Assembly (NCBI RefSeq): GCF_000787855.1
Contig: NZ_BBPQ01000038.1
Coordinates: 38,813-80,681, forward strand
Length of the DNA: 41,869 nt
From: Streptacidiphilus anmyonensis
GTDB lineage: Bacteria > Actinomycetota > Actinomycetes > Streptomycetales > Streptomycetaceae
Direction of reading: 5' to 3'
The notes under the pieces are model-generated. The model had not been told where the DNA came from. It worked only from the letters and a program-made list of their open reading frames with translations, and did not search any database. This document shows positions 6,618 through 14,531 of the stretch, in pieces (positions within the stretch are counted from its first letter, which is position 1; the number at the start of each line of letters is the position of its first letter). The position numbers and the translations under genes are program-made.

Positions 6618-8180
6618 CTACTCCGCTACCTCCCCCGCGGCCACGTCCTGCACCGGCTTCCGAGCCCGCGGCACGAGCCCCTCCGACTTCGCAGCGATCT
6701 CACGGTCCACCTCGGGCAGCAGACTCGTGTACGTGTCCGACGTCAGCGTGATCGTGGAGTGCCGCAACACCTCCTTGATCGCGTGCAGATCACCGCCGCC
6801 CGCGTGGATCAGCGTGGCAGCGACGTGCCGCAGGTCCCGCAGGTTGATCGGTGGCAGGCCGGCGGCCTCGTACAGGCGCTGGAACTCGTCGGATACGTAC
6901 TCCGGGTGCAGCCACTCCCCCAACTCGGTTGTGAAGACCTTCCCCGTGTCCGCCCACGTCTTGCCTGCCGCCCGCTGCTCCGCCAGCTGGCGGGCCTGGT
7001 GCTCGCGCAGTACCTCGACCGTCGCCGGGCCGAGGCCGATCGTCGCGGCGCTGTCGTCTGTCTTCGGCGCCGTCTCCACGACGTCCCAGCCGTCCTGCAC
7101 CAGCTCGGTGACGTAGGTGAGCTGTGCGCGGTCGAGGTCGATGTCAGGCCAGTTCAGGCCGATCGCCTCGCCCCGCCGCGGACCGCGCATGGCGATCAGC
7201 CAATACAGGGCGAACAGCCGGTGCCCCTCGGCCTGGTCGAAGAACACGCCGAGCTGGTCCGGCGTCCACACCATGACCGGAGACGGCTTCTCTCCACTGC
7301 GGCGCCAGTGCTCGACCCGGTCAGGCGTCCACAGCAGGGCCTTCGGGCGCTTCGCGGCGTCCATCTCAAGGTGCTCGGCGCAGTTGTGCGTGATGAGCTG
7401 CCGTGTGATGGCGGTGTTCAGCGCAGCCCGGAGCGTCGCGCGGATCCGCTGCCGGGTGGTCGGGCCGGTGATGCGGCGGAACGGCGGCATCGCGGCCAGC
7501 TTCGCCCGCTCCACCTCGAGCCGGGCGCGGTTCTCGTCGCTGGGCCGGCCGGGACGCCCGGCCTTGCACCGTTCCACCTGCTCACGGCGGGCCTGATTCT
7601 CCGCCTGGATGACCTCGTTAGCGTCCGCGATGGCGTCGAACATCTCGACCAGGTGACCGGCGGTGACCCGGTCGAGGCGATGGTGGCCGATCCGCGGCTT
7701 GAGGTGCACCCGAATGTGGGACCGGTAGCCGTTCGTCGTGTTGTCGCGGGTCTTCTTGGCCGCTGCCCATCGGTCGAGCCACTCGCCGACGGTCATCTTG
7801 CCGTCGAGTTCGACGCCGACTGAGAGCTTGCGCTTGACCTCGGCCGCGTCCGGGATCGGCGTGCGGTCGCGGGCGACCTGCTGCAGGAGCTGGGCAACGC
7901 GCTCGGCACCGTCGGGGTCGTCGCTGACGAGGTCGAGGACGGCGCGGAGCTTGTCGAGGTCTGCTTGCGCATCCTTGACGGTGGCGTAGCCGACGCGTCG
8001 GAAGATCCGACGCTGCTCACTGCCATCCTCGCGCTTCCCAGGCGGGAGTTCCTGTCGGACGAAGGGGCTGCCGTGGGTGCGCTTGGCCAGCTCGGGGCAG
8101 GCTTTGCCGAGCAGCTTGCCGTCCGGGCCGCGGCACTCACACCGCCGACTGACACCGCCGCCGCGACGCGAAGAAGACAC
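6618..8180 (-). CDS. int: tyrosine integrase of the tRNA-Lys element
   Basis: A 520-residue phage-type tyrosine recombinase that should integrate and excise the element at tRNA-Lys. An N-terminal Cys-bearing segment is followed by a SAM-like core-binding domain (MTVGEWLDRWAA at about 130) and the catalytic domain. I place catalytic Arg at about 335 (GPRRGEAIGL), Lys at about 373, box II LRDLRH at about 448-452, His 474 (LRHSTITL) and nucleophile Tyr 484. The usual first His of box II is Arg. GTG at 8180 is chosen for its GGAGGG site; an upstream ATG at 8246 lacks one. It lies beside attL, as in pSAM2-type elements. Confidence 0.92.
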   Translation of the reverse strand: MSSSRRGGGVSRRCECRGPDGKLLGKACPELAKRTHGSPFVRQELPPGKREDGSEQRRIFRRVGYATVKDAQADLDKLRAVLDLVSDDPDGAERVAQLLQQVARDRTPIPDAAEVKRKLSVGVELDGKMTVGEWLDRWAAAKKTRDNTTNGYRSHIRVHLKPRIGHHRLDRVTAGHLVEMFDAIADANEVIQAENQARREQVERCKAGRPGRPSDENRARLEVERAKLAAMPPFRRITGPTTRQRIRATLRAALNTAITRQLITHNCAEHLEMDAAKRPKALLWTPDRVEHWRRSGEKPSPVMVWTPDQLGVFFDQAEGHRLFALYWLIAMRGPRRGEAIGLNWPDIDLDRAQLTYVTELVQDGWDVVETAPKTDDSAATIGLGPATVEVLREHQARQLAEQRAAGKTWADTGKVFTTELGEWLHPEYVSDEFQRLYEAAGLPPINLRDLRHVAATLIHAGGGDLHAIKEVLRHSTITLTSDTYTSLLPEVDREIAAKSEGLVPRARKPVQDVAAGEVAE

Positions 8181-8191
8181 AAGCCCTCCAA

Positions 8192-8893
8192 TTAGTCCTG
8201 ACCAATAGGCGGAATGAGTCCCTTCCGTCGCGCTGCACCAACCCACTTTGCCGCCGTTGAGTGTGGAGCCTTGAAGTGGTCAGCAACCGCCCGCGTGGGC
8301 GGGAATCCAGCCTCATCCTCCAGCATATATACGCGAGCGACCTCGCGCAGGAATTCGTCTGTGATTCGGCGCCGCCTCCCCGGAGTAGGGGCATTGCGCG
8401 CAGCCGCGTATGCCTCGGCGGCTTCACCCCTGAGCTTTTCTTGCCACTCCACAGCACTCTTGGGGTTGTCGTGGGACCCAAGCGCCGAGACGTCCCACAG
8501 GTTGTATGGCAGGTCAGGCACGTGGCCTTGATTTACGAACTCAACCAAATATTGGGTGATGAAATGAATAGCCGTGGGAATCCAGCGGTCAGCCGGAAGA
8601 ACGGTCATGGCCTTTGAAAAGGCTGACGCAATATCATCCCCAAAGCATTGCGCGGACTGCATCCGCACAGTTCCCTCGAGAATTTGTAGATTGGCATACA
8701 GGACGAAGTCCCTGTCACCAATGGGCTGCTTCGTATCCCACATCCCCTCGGTGCCAATCGTGAAGTGAAAGAACTGAGGGAGAAGGACGGGCCCAACCTG
8801 GACAAGCTTCGGAAGTTCGTCGACTTCATCCATGGCGAACCACGGATAAGCAGCAAAGCGCCAGCCAGGAGGGGCAACGAGACTCGGGTCCAT
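8192..8893 (-). CDS. hypothetical protein with C-terminal HTH-like region
   Basis: A soluble protein of 233 residues (250 if the upstream start at 8944 is used; neither start has a clear ribosome-binding site). The N-terminal 150 residues are a mixed alpha/beta domain rich in aromatic residues that I do not recognise. The last 60 (TDEFLREVARVYML...TRAVADHFKAPHSTAAKWVGAARRKGLIPP) look like a winged or helix-turn-helix domain of the kind that binds DNA. It lies 11 bp upstream of the integrase and is probably cotranscribed, so a role in integrase control is plausible but inferred. Confidence 0.75.
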   Translation of the reverse strand: MDPSLVAPPGWRFAAYPWFAMDEVDELPKLVQVGPVLLPQFFHFTIGTEGMWDTKQPIGDRDFVLYANLQILEGTVRMQSAQCFGDDIASAFSKAMTVLPADRWIPTAIHFITQYLVEFVNQGHVPDLPYNLWDVSALGSHDNPKSAVEWQEKLRGEAAEAYAAARNAPTPGRRRRITDEFLREVARVYMLEDEAGFPPTRAVADHFKAPHSTAAKWVGAARRKGLIPPIGQD

Positions 8894-8980
8894 GCGGCCA
8901 TGATGCCGTAGCGCCACCGGCTCGGCAAGGATCAGGCCAGCCAATGGCCAGATGACGGGCAGCCACTCCCATGCCGCTTA

Positions 8981-8998
8981 TTGCCTTAATGGCAAGGC
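8981..8998. promoter_or_regulatory. palindromic operator candidate between divergent genes
   Basis: TTGCC-TTAAT-GGCAA (8981-8995) overlaps a second palindrome, GCCTT-N6-AAGGC (8983-8998). It lies 19 bp before the ATG of the HTH regulator at 9017 and in the promoter gap of the leftward integrase operon. It is a natural binding site for that regulator. Confidence 0.55.
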
Positions 8999-9016
8999 AG
9001 TGGCTAAGGTTTGGTT

Positions 9017-9265
9017 ATGGCACAAGCACACGCTCTGCGCCTCGTAGAGGTTCGCGCTGCCCTGAGCAGTGGCGAAGCTCAGCGCCTGCGAGCCGCAGCA
9101 CAGCTATCCATCAGCGAGGTCGCCAACGAGTGCGGCGTGGACCAGTCCACCGTCTGGCGCTGGGAGAAGGGCATCCGGAAGCCTCGTGGCATCGCCGCGA
9201 TCCGCTACGGAGCCCTCATTGCTGCACTCCGCGAGCACTTCTCTGCTCCAGCGGAGGCGGCGTGA
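9017..9265 (+). CDS. XRE-family transcriptional regulator
   Basis: A small DNA-binding protein of 82 residues with one helix-turn-helix (SISEVANECGVDQSTVWRWEKGIRKPRG at about residues 28-55), as in phage repressors. It is divergent from the integrase operon and has a palindrome just upstream, so it probably regulates both directions. An in-frame TTG at 9011 is an alternative start. No ribosome-binding site is visible, so the mRNA may be leaderless. It overlaps the next gene by 4 bp. Confidence 0.85.
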   Translation: MAQAHALRLVEVRAALSSGEAQRLRAAAQLSISEVANECGVDQSTVWRWEKGIRKPRGIAAIRYGALIAALREHFSAPAEAA

Positions 9266-9570
9266 CCGCCCCGACGGACGCGACTCGCGTCGACCCGATG
9301 AGCGTGGACGAGATCCTCGCCCTGCCTGCGATCGTCCCCGTCTGGCCGACTGCCTCAGCTGCGCTTGGCGGGAGCCCGGCCGGCCTCTCACGGCCCACTA
9401 CGTACGCAAGGGCGAAGGCCGGGACCTACCCGGTTCCTGTCCTGCTTGAGGGCCGCCGACGCCTCGTCCGCCGCGCCGACGTCCTCGCGTACCTGGGCAT
9501 CAACGGCGACGGCGCCAGGGTGGCACCCCTGACGCCGCTTGCCGAGCACGACACCGTCCCAACCGTCTGA
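9262..9570 (+). CDS. xis: excisionase-like small DNA-binding protein
   Basis: A protein of 102 residues with a MerR/Xis-type winged helix. The middle reads SRPTTYARAKAGTYPVPVLLEGRRRLVRRADVLAYLGI, the typical layout of a recognition helix followed by the wing and the 'DVLAYLGI' end. Small proteins of this kind next to an integrase usually steer excision. The GTG at 9262 overlaps the stop of the regulator (GTGA), so translation is probably coupled. The Xis role is inferred from fold and context. Confidence 0.7.
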   Translation: MTAPTDATRVDPMSVDEILALPAIVPVWPTASAALGGSPAGLSRPTTYARAKAGTYPVPVLLEGRRRLVRRADVLAYLGINGDGARVAPLTPLAEHDTVPTV

Positions 9571-9587
9571 CCAGCAAGAAGGTGCAC

Positions 9588-9917
9588 ATGCTCCACAGAC
9601 ATGGTCCCACGACGACAGCACCGAGAACCAGCGCCATCCCGGCCACCGTGTCCGCTCCGGTCGCCACCCAATTCGGCATCCTGTCGATGCCTCAGCACCC
9701 CGCCATCGCCGCCGCCCCCACGGGCGAGGAGCTCTACGACCTGGCCAAGGAGCTCGACAAGGTGGCCTTCTTCGTGACGCTGATGGGCGTCCTGAAGTCG
9801 CCGCGCCCGGTCGAGTGCCTCGAGTGGCTGATCGAAGTCGAGACCGACACCACCACCCACCGCGACCTCGAGGTCGCCCTCGGCGTCCTCCGCGCCAGCC
9901 GAGGCGGTGACCTGTGA
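9588..9917 (+). CDS. hypothetical protein, 109 residues
   Basis: A small soluble protein whose N-terminal 45 residues are low-complexity (Thr/Pro/Ala) and whose C-terminal part is helical (GEELYDLAKELDKVAFFVTLMGVLKSPRPVECLEWLIEVE). It is preceded by AAGGTG; a GTG at 9582 is the alternative start. It is the third gene of the rightward operon and overlaps the next by 4 bp. No family is recognised. Confidence 0.65.
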   Translation: MLHRHGPTTTAPRTSAIPATVSAPVATQFGILSMPQHPAIAAAPTGEELYDLAKELDKVAFFVTLMGVLKSPRPVECLEWLIEVETDTTTHRDLEVALGVLRASRGGDL

Positions 9918-10303
9918 GCGACACCACCTGTGTTCGCTGCTCGGGTGACACCGACGCCGCACCCGCTGCACTCCCCGCGCCTGACCAGCCCGACTGGCTG
10001 ATCTGCGCCACTCTCGACGGCCAGACCGGCGCCGTCGCCTGCGGGATGACGGACACCCAGGTCGCCATCTGGGACGAGCTCTACGCCGCCGCCCACCGGG
10101 ATAGCCCGCGGGGCGACTTCGCCGCCGCCAAGGCCGCCGCCGAGCCGCTGCTCGACACCATCGCCGACGGCCTCGCCGCCTACCTCGTCCGCGAAGACGG
10201 CGCGTGGCTCGCCATCGCCCGCTACGCCCTCGACAAGGCCGCCGCCAGTGCCGCGGTCCACGAGCAGCGCAACGTCGTCGCGCTGATCCCCAGACCTGAC
10301 TGA
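9914..10303 (+). CDS. hypothetical protein, 129 residues, N-terminal CxxC
   Basis: It starts at GTG inside the previous gene's stop. The N-terminus has a single CVRC pair and later Cys 34 and 44. The rest is Ala-rich helix (DFAAAKAAAEPLLDTIADGLAAYLVRED). No family is recognised. It is part of the small-gene run leading to the helicase. Confidence 0.65.
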   Translation: MSDTTCVRCSGDTDAAPAALPAPDQPDWLICATLDGQTGAVACGMTDTQVAIWDELYAAAHRDSPRGDFAAAKAAAEPLLDTIADGLAAYLVREDGAWLAIARYALDKAAASAAVHEQRNVVALIPRPD

Positions 10304-10399
10304 GCTCCACCCCTTGCTCGACCCCGTGTCCGGTGGGTCCGCCGGTCTACCGGCACGGGCTTCCCCCCGCTCATTGCTCCCAGAGGTGGAGAACCCAAG

Positions 10400-10636
10400 T
10401 TGACCAGCTACGACGGCCGCCCCGGTGGTGGCCGCGACGAGGACGACGACGGTGTGACGTCGTCCTTGCAGGTGCGCCCGAGGTACGACCAGCTGATGGC
10501 CGACATCGGCGCGTACATCCGCGATAGGCCCACGCCGAACCTGCAGCGCTCCACCGCCCGCCGGATCGCGCACGTGGTCATCCAGCTCGGCGACGACATC
10601 GCCGAAGCCTCTGCCCGCTCAGGGGGCCATCCATGA
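10400..10636 (+). CDS. hypothetical protein, 78 residues
   Basis: A small protein starting from TTG with a good AGGTGGAG ribosome-binding site. An acidic N-terminus (GRDEDDDG) is followed by a helical C-terminus (RYDQLMADIGAYIRD). Its stop overlaps the helicase start (ATGA), which implies translational coupling, so it may act with the helicase. This is inference. Confidence 0.65.
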   Translation: MTSYDGRPGGGRDEDDDGVTSSLQVRPRYDQLMADIGAYIRDRPTPNLQRSTARRIAHVVIQLGDDIAEASARSGGHP

Positions 10637-12186
10637 TGACCGAGAAGGAGGCAGAGGACCGGAAGTACCTCGAAGAGGTCGTCGCGGCGACGGCTCGCGC
10701 GCACCCCGCAGACTTCGACCGCCTAATCGAGCTCGCCGGCGGTATCCAGTCCTTCCGAACGCCCGCCGCCCGCAAGTTGGTCGAGATGCTCTCCGACCGC
10801 ATTCCGGCCGGCCTGCCCATCGACCCGCCAGCGCTCGCCTTGGACCTGACGCCCGATGAGATTCGGCGCATCGGCGGCCAGCACATCATCTCGATGCTGT
10901 GCGACAGGGATGTCGGTGTCGCGGACTACCAGGCGGAGAAGCTCCGGCTCACCGCGGTAGGCCAGCAGGCCGTGACGGATCTCGAGAGCGCCGCATTCCG
11001 CGTCAGGACCGGCGAAGACCTGGAGCGGTCGCTTGAGGCCGCCGCCGAGACAGTCGCCTCACTGCAGGCGAGGGCGGCCGGCCTCGCGCCTACGAAGCCC
11101 ACAACATCCAGCTGGGGCTTCACGGACCTGTCCGACGTCTTGGACGGCACGCATAAGCCGATCATGCCGACCGTGGGCGCCCGCCACGACGGGGTTGGCC
11201 TCTTCTACCCTGGCCGGCTCAACGACGTCTCCGGCGAGTCCGAAGGCGGTAAGACCTGGTTCGCACTCATCGCCTGCCTCGTTGAGGTCGGTCGCGGGAA
11301 CCACGTCGTCTACCTCGACTTCGAGGACGAGGCCGCTGGAGTGATCGGCCGGGCCATGCAGCTCGGCGGCAAGCCCGACCAGCTGCGCGCGTACTTCCAC
11401 TACGTCCGCCCGGAGCTCGCACCGGGAACTGGGGATGTCGACCGGTTCGTGCGCATGGTCAGCGGTGTCACACCGACGCTCGTCGTCGTGGACGGCATCA
11501 CTGAGGCCATGGCCATGTTCGGCCTGGAGCTGAAAGACAACACCGAGATCGCCAAGTTCGGGCGGCACCTGCTGAGGCCCCTCGCCTCCACCGGAGCCGC
11601 TGTCGTCACCCTCGACCACGTCGTGAAAGACCGGGACAGCCGCGGCCGGTACTCCCTCGGCGGTGTGCACAAGCTGAACGGCATCAACGGCGTGAAGTAC
11701 GTGGTGGAGGCCGTCGCGCCCTTTGGGGTCGGTCTCACCGGCAGGTCGCGGGTGCGGATTGCCAAGGACCGTCCGGCGCAGTTGCGTCGGCATGCCCTTC
11801 CGGGCGGTGAGCGAATGCACTGGTTCGCCGACCTGGTCGTCGAGTCGTGCAGCGAAACCGAGGTCCGCGGCTTCCTGTACGAGCCGTACGAGCGCCCCGC
11901 TGAAGAGGTCTCCCAGGCCACCCCAGAGGAGTTGGCGCACGAGAAGGAGACCGTTGAGATCGAGGACCGCAAGAAGGCCATCGTCGCGGCCCTCCAGCGG
12001 GCCAAGAAGCCCTTGAGCAAGAAGGACATCGAGGAGCGGGTATCTGGGCGCGCCACGGTCACCCGCAGGGCGTTGAACGACCTGGTCGACAGTGGCGCGC
12101 TGCTCACGGAACCAGGTGCCCGAAACGCGGTGCTGCACAGCCTGCCCAGCGGTGAGCTCCCGCTCGAGGAAGGGGAAGCGGCTTGA
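10633..12186 (+). CDS. RecA-fold replicative helicase with C-terminal winged helix
   Basis: A 517-residue AAA/RecA-type ATPase resembling the RepA-like helicases of plasmids and phages. The N-terminal 170 residues are helical. Walker A is GESEGGKT (201-208), followed by VVYLDFED (225-232), Walker B LVVVDG (283-288) and VVTLDHVV (324-331, probable sensor region). Residues about 440-503 (KKAIVAALQRAKKPLSKKDIEERV...VTRRALNDLVDSGALL) form a winged helix. It probably drives autonomous replication of the excised element. An iteron cluster follows its stop directly. It is not a RepSA-type rolling-circle initiator, and I see no primase in the window. Confidence 0.85.
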   Translation: MMTEKEAEDRKYLEEVVAATARAHPADFDRLIELAGGIQSFRTPAARKLVEMLSDRIPAGLPIDPPALALDLTPDEIRRIGGQHIISMLCDRDVGVADYQAEKLRLTAVGQQAVTDLESAAFRVRTGEDLERSLEAAAETVASLQARAAGLAPTKPTTSSWGFTDLSDVLDGTHKPIMPTVGARHDGVGLFYPGRLNDVSGESEGGKTWFALIACLVEVGRGNHVVYLDFEDEAAGVIGRAMQLGGKPDQLRAYFHYVRPELAPGTGDVDRFVRMVSGVTPTLVVVDGITEAMAMFGLELKDNTEIAKFGRHLLRPLASTGAAVVTLDHVVKDRDSRGRYSLGGVHKLNGINGVKYVVEAVAPFGVGLTGRSRVRIAKDRPAQLRRHALPGGERMHWFADLVVESCSETEVRGFLYEPYERPAEEVSQATPEELAHEKETVEIEDRKKAIVAALQRAKKPLSKKDIEERVSGRATVTRRALNDLVDSGALLTEPGARNAVLHSLPSGELPLEEGEAA

Positions 12187-12189
12187 TGT

Positions 12190-12452
12190 CCGCGACCTCG
12201 TCCCGCTCGTCCCGGAGACTTCCTGCCGCTCTTGGGGCGTCCCCTATAAGCCCAGGTCAGACGGCAAATGACCTCGTCCCGGATCTTGACCTGACCTCGT
12301 CCCGCCCTGACGGGTCGTCATGGGACGAGGTCACGCAGCATCTGGCCTGCGCTAACGACAGCTTTCACGACCTCGTCCCGCTCGTCCCGACCTCGTCCCG
12401 GACGGGGTCATACGACCTCGTCCCTCGTCCCCCCTCTTATAGGGGGACGAGG
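12190..12452. repeat. iteron cluster, candidate replication origin
   Basis: The 11-mer GACCTCGTCCC occurs perfectly six times in direct orientation (12194, 12270, 12293, 12369, 12389, 12414) and once inverted (12322-12332). A 9-bp inverted match lies at 12444-12452 and the truncated form CTCGTCCC occurs at 12206, 12381 and 12424. Perfect 10-bp inverted arms CCCCTATAAG (12241-12250) and CTTATAGGGG (12436-12445) enclose most of it. The layout is that of an iteron origin placed just after its initiator or helicase gene. The region is also open in one frame ahead of the next gene, which I regard as chance. Confidence 0.75.
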
Positions 12453-12503
12453 ACGTCGTCGGACCGGGACCCCTCCAGCGGACGGCTTTCCCAGGAGTTC
12501 CAC

Positions 12504-13097
12504 ATGCCCGATCAGACCCACCTGGTGCTCACCGGCTTCGACCCGGCAAAGCCCGAGCACGTCCAGCAGATCACCGACCTGTTCACCCTCTACCTCGCCG
12601 AGGACTTCGAGCGCACCCGCTTCGCCCCCATGGGACACCCCGTCGGCTTCCACCTCCGAACCCTCACCGTGTGGGACGGCCCGGCCATGGTCGCGTTCTG
12701 CTCCATCGACACCGCTCGCTACTCGATCGAACTGATCTACGTCACGCCCACACACCGGCGGCAGGGCATCGCGGAGACCGTGTACCGCGACCTCAAGAGC
12801 TCCTGCCCCCGTGAGCTGCACGTGAAGGGTCCACTCAGCCCGGCTGGCCTCGCACTCGCCGAACGAGTCGGCCTTCCCGTCGACCACGGCACCGAGGACG
12901 AGATCGCAGAGTCGGCCAAGGTGGACGCGGAGTTCCACAGCACCCTCCGGGCCGTCTGCGGGCACAGCCGAGGCAACCCCTTGCACGCCTGCTCGCGCTG
13001 CTACCAGCGGGCGTTCAGGCGCGTGGCACGCGCGATCGTCGGCAACTACGCCGAGGCCTGCCAGCTGATCGCCGAAGGCAAGGCGGTGCTCATATGA
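12504..13097 (+). CDS. GNAT-family acetyltransferase-like protein with Cys-rich tail
   Basis: A 198-residue protein. Residues about 20-110 read as a GNAT domain, with a strand WDGPAMVAFCSID, then IELIYVTPTHRRQGIAETVYRDL, where RRQGIA is the acetyl-CoA-binding motif. GNAT enzymes transfer an acetyl group to an amine; the acceptor is unknown. The last 60 residues add CGHSRGNPLHACSRCYQRAFRR, a possible zinc-binding or DNA-contact tail. ATG 12504 follows AGGAG; the open frame further upstream runs through the iterons and is not used. Confidence 0.75.
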   Translation: MPDQTHLVLTGFDPAKPEHVQQITDLFTLYLAEDFERTRFAPMGHPVGFHLRTLTVWDGPAMVAFCSIDTARYSIELIYVTPTHRRQGIAETVYRDLKSSCPRELHVKGPLSPAGLALAERVGLPVDHGTEDEIAESAKVDAEFHSTLRAVCGHSRGNPLHACSRCYQRAFRRVARAIVGNYAEACQLIAEGKAVLI

Positions 13098-13315
13098 GCG
13101 GCCTCGATCCCGAGCTCGCGGCGCAGCTGCGCGAGCTGTCCGAGGCCCGCGTCCGCGCCCAAGTCGCCTCCGCCAAACAGCGCGCCGACCAACGCCGACA
13201 GACCCGAGCCGAGTTCAGCGAACGCCGCCAAGTCGGAGTCGAGCACAGAAACGGACTCCGCGCGGCCCGCCTCCGCATCGCCGACCACCACCAGCAGAAA
13301 GGAACCCAGCCATGA
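13094..13315 (+). CDS. small basic coiled-coil protein
   Basis: A protein of 73 residues, almost wholly charged helix (Arg/Gln/Glu/Ala-rich), starting MSGLDPELAAQLRELSEARVR. It overlaps both neighbours by 4 bp. No family is recognised; it may bind nucleic acid or a neighbouring protein. Confidence 0.65.
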   Translation: MSGLDPELAAQLRELSEARVRAQVASAKQRADQRRQTRAEFSERRQVGVEHRNGLRAARLRIADHHQQKGTQP

Positions 13316-13710
13316 CCCGGCCCCGCATCGTCGAGCACCAAGAGCCCCGCGAAGGCACCTGCCCCAGGTGCGGCGACGAGACCCCGTTCGAGCACTACGT
13401 CGTCGTCACACCCGCTGGCACCCTCTGCGAGAACTGCGCCTTCGACACCGGCCTCGGCGACGCCGCCCACGGCCTCAGCCTCATCAAGTTCGCGCTGATC
13501 CACTCCATCGAGCAGACCGACCGGGCCACCGTGCAGCGCCACTGCCAGGAGCTCGCCACACTCGCCGCCGACCTCGCCAGCGGCGCCACCGTCATCTACA
13601 CCGAAGGCCCCAACGGCGAGATGCAGCCCATCCGGCCCGGTGGCAACGACCCCCACGCCACCGTCCGCCGCCACTTCCTGCGCCCGGTACCGACCGGCGG
13701 CCAGCCGTGA
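13312..13710 (+). CDS. zinc-ribbon hypothetical protein
   Basis: A protein of 132 residues with a four-Cys ribbon near the N-terminus (CPRCGDETPFEHYVVV...CENC, about residues 17-41) and a helical body. The zinc-binding role is inferred from the Cys pairs. It is translationally coupled to both neighbours through 4-bp overlaps, and its function is unknown. Confidence 0.7.
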   Translation: MTRPRIVEHQEPREGTCPRCGDETPFEHYVVVTPAGTLCENCAFDTGLGDAAHGLSLIKFALIHSIEQTDRATVQRHCQELATLAADLASGATVIYTEGPNGEMQPIRPGGNDPHATVRRHFLRPVPTGGQP

Positions 13711-13895
13711 CCCATCCTGACGACTTCGACCCCGCCGCCTTCCAGGCGTTCTGCGCCCGGTTCGGGATCGAGGCGACGCCGTACACCGATGCCTTCGGCC
13801 GCATCGACTTCAGGCTCGACCGCGCCAACGTCGAGAAGCTCGCCCACCTCAAGCAGCTCGCCGACCACCGCCAGAAGAAGGGCGAGCAGCGTTGA
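13707..13895 (+). CDS. hypothetical protein, 62 residues
   Basis: It starts at GTG overlapping the previous stop. The sequence (DDFDPAAFQAFCARFGIEATPYTDAFG...) is mixed, with a basic C-terminus HRQKKGEQR similar to the end of the 73-residue neighbour at 13094. The function is unknown. It closes the rightward operon that began at 9017. Confidence 0.6.
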   Translation: MTHPDDFDPAAFQAFCARFGIEATPYTDAFGRIDFRLDRANVEKLAHLKQLADHRQKKGEQR

Positions 13896-13931
13896 TCCAG
13901 CGTGACCGACGACTTCGGCACCTCCCCTGCC

Positions 13932-14159
13932 CTACCGCAGGCTGCGCTTCAGATCTGCCTTGGCACGGGATCGGGCCACTCGCTCCGGATCCAGGTTGAA
14001 CCAGAACACCCACCCCGCCCAGGACCACGTGAGCGTGATGAGCCCGATACGGATCGCCCAGTGCACCGGACTGCTGGTTGCCGGACTGCTCAGCACGAGC
14101 GCCGTAATGACCGCGGGGAAGACAAGGCACCGGAGTACAAGACGAGTGGTGTTGGACAT
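13932..14159 (-). CDS. small membrane protein, two helices
   Basis: A 75-residue protein with two hydrophobic segments (CLVFPAVITALVLSS at about 11-25 and IRIGLITLTWSWAGWVFWF at about 36-54) and a basic C-terminus. It is the only leftward gene in this part of the element. A TACAGT lies about 10 bp before the ATG, so transcription may be leaderless. Its function is unknown; a role in entry exclusion or membrane modification would be a guess. Confidence 0.65.
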   Translation of the reverse strand: MSNTTRLVLRCLVFPAVITALVLSSPATSSPVHWAIRIGLITLTWSWAGWVFWFNLDPERVARSRAKADLKRSLR

Positions 14160-14273
14160 GCCGCGCACTGTAGGGCCCGACCGAGGGCCTGGTCGAGCGT
14201 CAACAATCCCCCTGATCAGGCAAATCACCCACGACCGACCACAAACACCATCTCCGAAGGGAGCGTGATCCAC

Positions 14274-14483
14274 GTGACCACCCGTCTCGCCCGCGTCAGC
14301 ACCAAGAGCCAGAGGAAGGTCGTCGTGCAGCTGCTGTGCCCGTCCTGCCGCGGCGTCGTCCGCGCCCAGCACGTCGGCCACGCCGTCATCGGCGGCACCC
14401 GCAAGGAAGTCGTCCGGTGCCTCTCCCAGTCGTGCGGCCTGGTCTGGGTACCCGAGCGCAGAAGCATCCCGGCCGCCGCCTGA
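14274..14483 (+). CDS. zinc-ribbon hypothetical protein, 69 residues
   Basis: A small basic protein with a CPSC pair and CLSQSC, which form a probable zinc ribbon flanking RAQHVGHAVIGGTRKEVVR. The GTG at 14274 follows GAAGGGAG; a GTG at 14265 is closer to that site and less likely. The function is unknown; it could contact nucleic acid. Confidence 0.6.
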   Translation: MTTRLARVSTKSQRKVVVQLLCPSCRGVVRAQHVGHAVIGGTRKEVVRCLSQSCGLVWVPERRSIPAAA

Positions 14484-14495
14484 ACGGCGAGATCC

Positions 14496-14531
14496 GGTAG
14501 TCCGAGGACGTCATCAAGTTGTCGGACTACC
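14496..14531. terminator. perfect 10-bp inverted repeat
   Basis: GGTAGTCCGA (14496-14505) and TCGGACTACC (14522-14531) are exact inverted copies separated by 16 bp, about 15 bp after a stop codon. It could be a terminator or an operator; it has no T tract. Confidence 0.4.

Noticed and set aside
7117-7596. Small rightward gene within the integrase region
   Set aside because: It is another antisense shadow without a ribosome-binding site or recognisable domain.
6528-7823. Long rightward open frame (431 codons) antisense to the integrase
   Set aside because: It is a high-GC shadow of the integrase gene: composition is Arg/Pro/Val-rich, there is no ribosome-binding site, and the integrase frame carries clear catalytic motifs.
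12183-12503. N-terminal extension of the acetyltransferase-like protein through the iterons
   Set aside because: The extension encodes low-complexity Ser/Arg/Pro sequence created by the DNA repeats, and a good ribosome-binding site and start lie at 12491-12506.
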